Part shown: one piece after another, positions 6,565 through 7,763 of the stretch
Numbering within the stretch: the first letter of the stretch is position 1
Layout of the letters: every line of letters starts with the position of its first letter
Origin: an uncultured Bacteroides sp.
GTDB taxonomy: Bacteria > Bacteroidota > Bacteroidia > Bacteroidales > Bacteroidaceae
Assembly: GCA_900557355.1 (NCBI GenBank)
Contig: USSR01000318.1
Span: 1 to 7,763 of the forward strand
Length of the DNA stretch: 7,763 nucleotides
Direction of reading: 5' to 3'
Position numbers and translations under genes: made by a program
Notes under the pieces: generated by a model
What the model saw: only the letters and a program-made list of their open reading frames with translations
What the model was told of the DNA's origin: nothing
The model's database searches: none

Positions 6565-7763
6565 AATGATGCTTGGATATCATCTATTTCTGCGCGGAAA
6601 GCCTTGTCTACTTCCCGTAATTCTTTAATGGTTTTGCAGGCGTGCAATACGGTTGCGTGATCTTTGTTGCCTATCAGTGTTCCTATCTTAGCCGTTGAGA
6701 AATCTGTGTAAGATTTGGCGAGGAACATAGCTATCTGGCGTGCCTGCACTACTTCACGTTTCCGTGACTTGGTATGGATTGTAGCGGTATCCAGTGAGAA
6801 ATGCTTGCATACCACATTGATGATGTCATCAACAGTAACCGCTTTACTTTCACTTTTCACTACCTTCCGCACAATGCGTTGTGCCAGTTCCAGATCAATT
6901 TCCTTGTTATATATAGTAGAATGTGCCATGATGGAAATAACGATGCCTTCCAAGTCACGCACACTGTCGCCTACATTTTCTGCGATATAATCGATTACTT
7001 CCGGAGGGAATTGTAATCCGTCACGGTGTATCTTATTACGAAGGATGTTCTTGCGCAATTCTACAGTCGGTCTTTCCAGTTCAGCTACCATGCCCCATTT
7101 GAAACGGGTGATGAGTCGTTCTTCCATACCTTGCAGCAATACGGGAGCACGGTCCGAAGTCAAGATAAGCTGTTTGCCGTTTTGGTGTAAGTGATTAAAG
7201 ATGTGGAAGAATGTATTCTGCGTTTTGGTAACACCGGCAAATTCTTGAATATCATCAATAATCAATATATCAATTGATTGGTAGAAGTTGATGAAGTCAT
7301 TTGTTGTATTATTACGTACAGAGTCAGTATATTGTACCTGGAACAAATGTGCCGATACATATAATACTCTTTTGTCCGGATAGAGTTCTTTAATTTTTGT
7401 GCCGATAGCATTTGCGAGATGTGTCTTGCCTACACCTGACGCTCCATAGAAAAACAGCGGATTGAAAATTGTTTTTGCCGGATTCTGAGCGACAGCTTCT
7501 GCTACGCTGCGTGAAAGTTTGTTGCTATAGCCTTCAATAAATGTTTCGAAGTTGTATTCAGGATTCAGATGTGGATCTAAATCTGCAATAGGCGCTTGCG
7601 GTATCTCTTTGCCGATTACCTTTTTCTGTGGAATAATGGTGCGGGGGGTAGATTCGAGATTAACGGTAGTACGTGAACTCTTATCCACCATTACATTATA
7701 CAATAACTTGGTACCATCACCAATGACTTTATATAGAGTTTTACGTAACAAGTCAACAAACTA
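6549..7763 (-). CDS. dnaA: Chromosomal replication initiator DnaA, N-terminus cut by window edge
   Basis: DnaA binds DnaA boxes at oriC, melts the origin using its AAA+ ATPase and helps load the replicative helicase. About 404 residues are visible; full Bacteroides DnaA is about 470, so domain I is missing. Counting from the Met/Leu codon at 7751, the domain II linker spans about 25-65. The AAA+ core shows Walker A GASGVGKT (103-110), Walker B IIDD (164-167), sensor I LTSD (197-200), the arginine finger in RFKWGM (R216) and sensor II R265 in SVRDLEG. Domain IV carries the DNA-binding signature, with [15 protein letters not shown] at 328-342 and [11 protein letters not shown] at 361-371. The TTG at 7751 is an internal Leu: FVDL upstream continues the normal DnaA sequence. 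The last three bases (7763-7761) read TAG in frame, where a Lys codon is expected. The 3' end overlaps the nitroreductase gene by 4 bp. Confidence 0.96.

Noticed and set aside
7749..7751. TTG as a genuine dnaA start codon
   Set aside because: Codons upstream (Phe-Val-Asp-Leu) continue the conserved DnaA sequence, so this is an internal leucine in a gene cut by the window edge.

Overview
The window looks like a chromosomal segment from a gut Bacteroides or close relative (Bacteroidales). The evidence is the protein types (a two-CBM20 GH77 glucanotransferase, a B12-dependent ribonucleotide reductase and a Bacteroides-type DnaA), promoters matching the Bacteroides pattern (TTTG about 19 bp upstream of TAnnTTTG), AT-rich leaders with little Shine-Dalgarno signal, and moderate GC content. 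It is mostly a core-genome region. I see no mobile element, tRNA, rRNA, CRISPR array or phage gene. All four genes end in TAA.

Layout from left to right. Positions 1-103 are non-coding and hold a degenerate 22-bp repeat built on GTAAA/TTTAC. Next comes malQ (minus, 104-2803), a DPE2-type 4-alpha-glucanotransferase. A 135-bp spacer (2804-2938) holds a long near-perfect hairpin and a LacI-type palindrome. Then comes nrdJ (minus, 2939-5476), the adenosylcobalamin-dependent ribonucleotide reductase. A 341-bp divergent regulatory region (5477-5817) carries a near-ideal Bacteroides promoter for nrdJ, a TGAT-N4-ATCA dyad just downstream of it, and a promoter for the rightward gene. That gene (5818-6552) is an NfsA/FRP-type FMN nitroreductase. 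It converges on dnaA (minus, 6549 to the window edge, N-terminus missing). The two stop codons overlap inside a palindrome that also forms a two-way terminator.

Functionally, DnaA (replication initiation) and NrdJ (oxygen-independent dNTP supply) both serve DNA synthesis but are separate transcription units here. MalQ belongs to cytosolic maltose and maltodextrin metabolism. It is either read through from nrdJ or driven by its own promoter in the 135-bp spacer. The nitroreductase has no evident link to its neighbours beyond the shared terminator.

I see no undescribed multi-gene system. The items most worth checking are the non-coding structures: the coding terminator that gives both convergent proteins the same C-terminal KKQG, the 17-bp hairpin before malQ, the Fnr/Crp-like dyad in the nrdJ leader, the LacI-like palindrome, and the phased repeat at the left edge. 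The last three bases of the window also read as an in-frame TAG in dnaA, most likely an end artefact.
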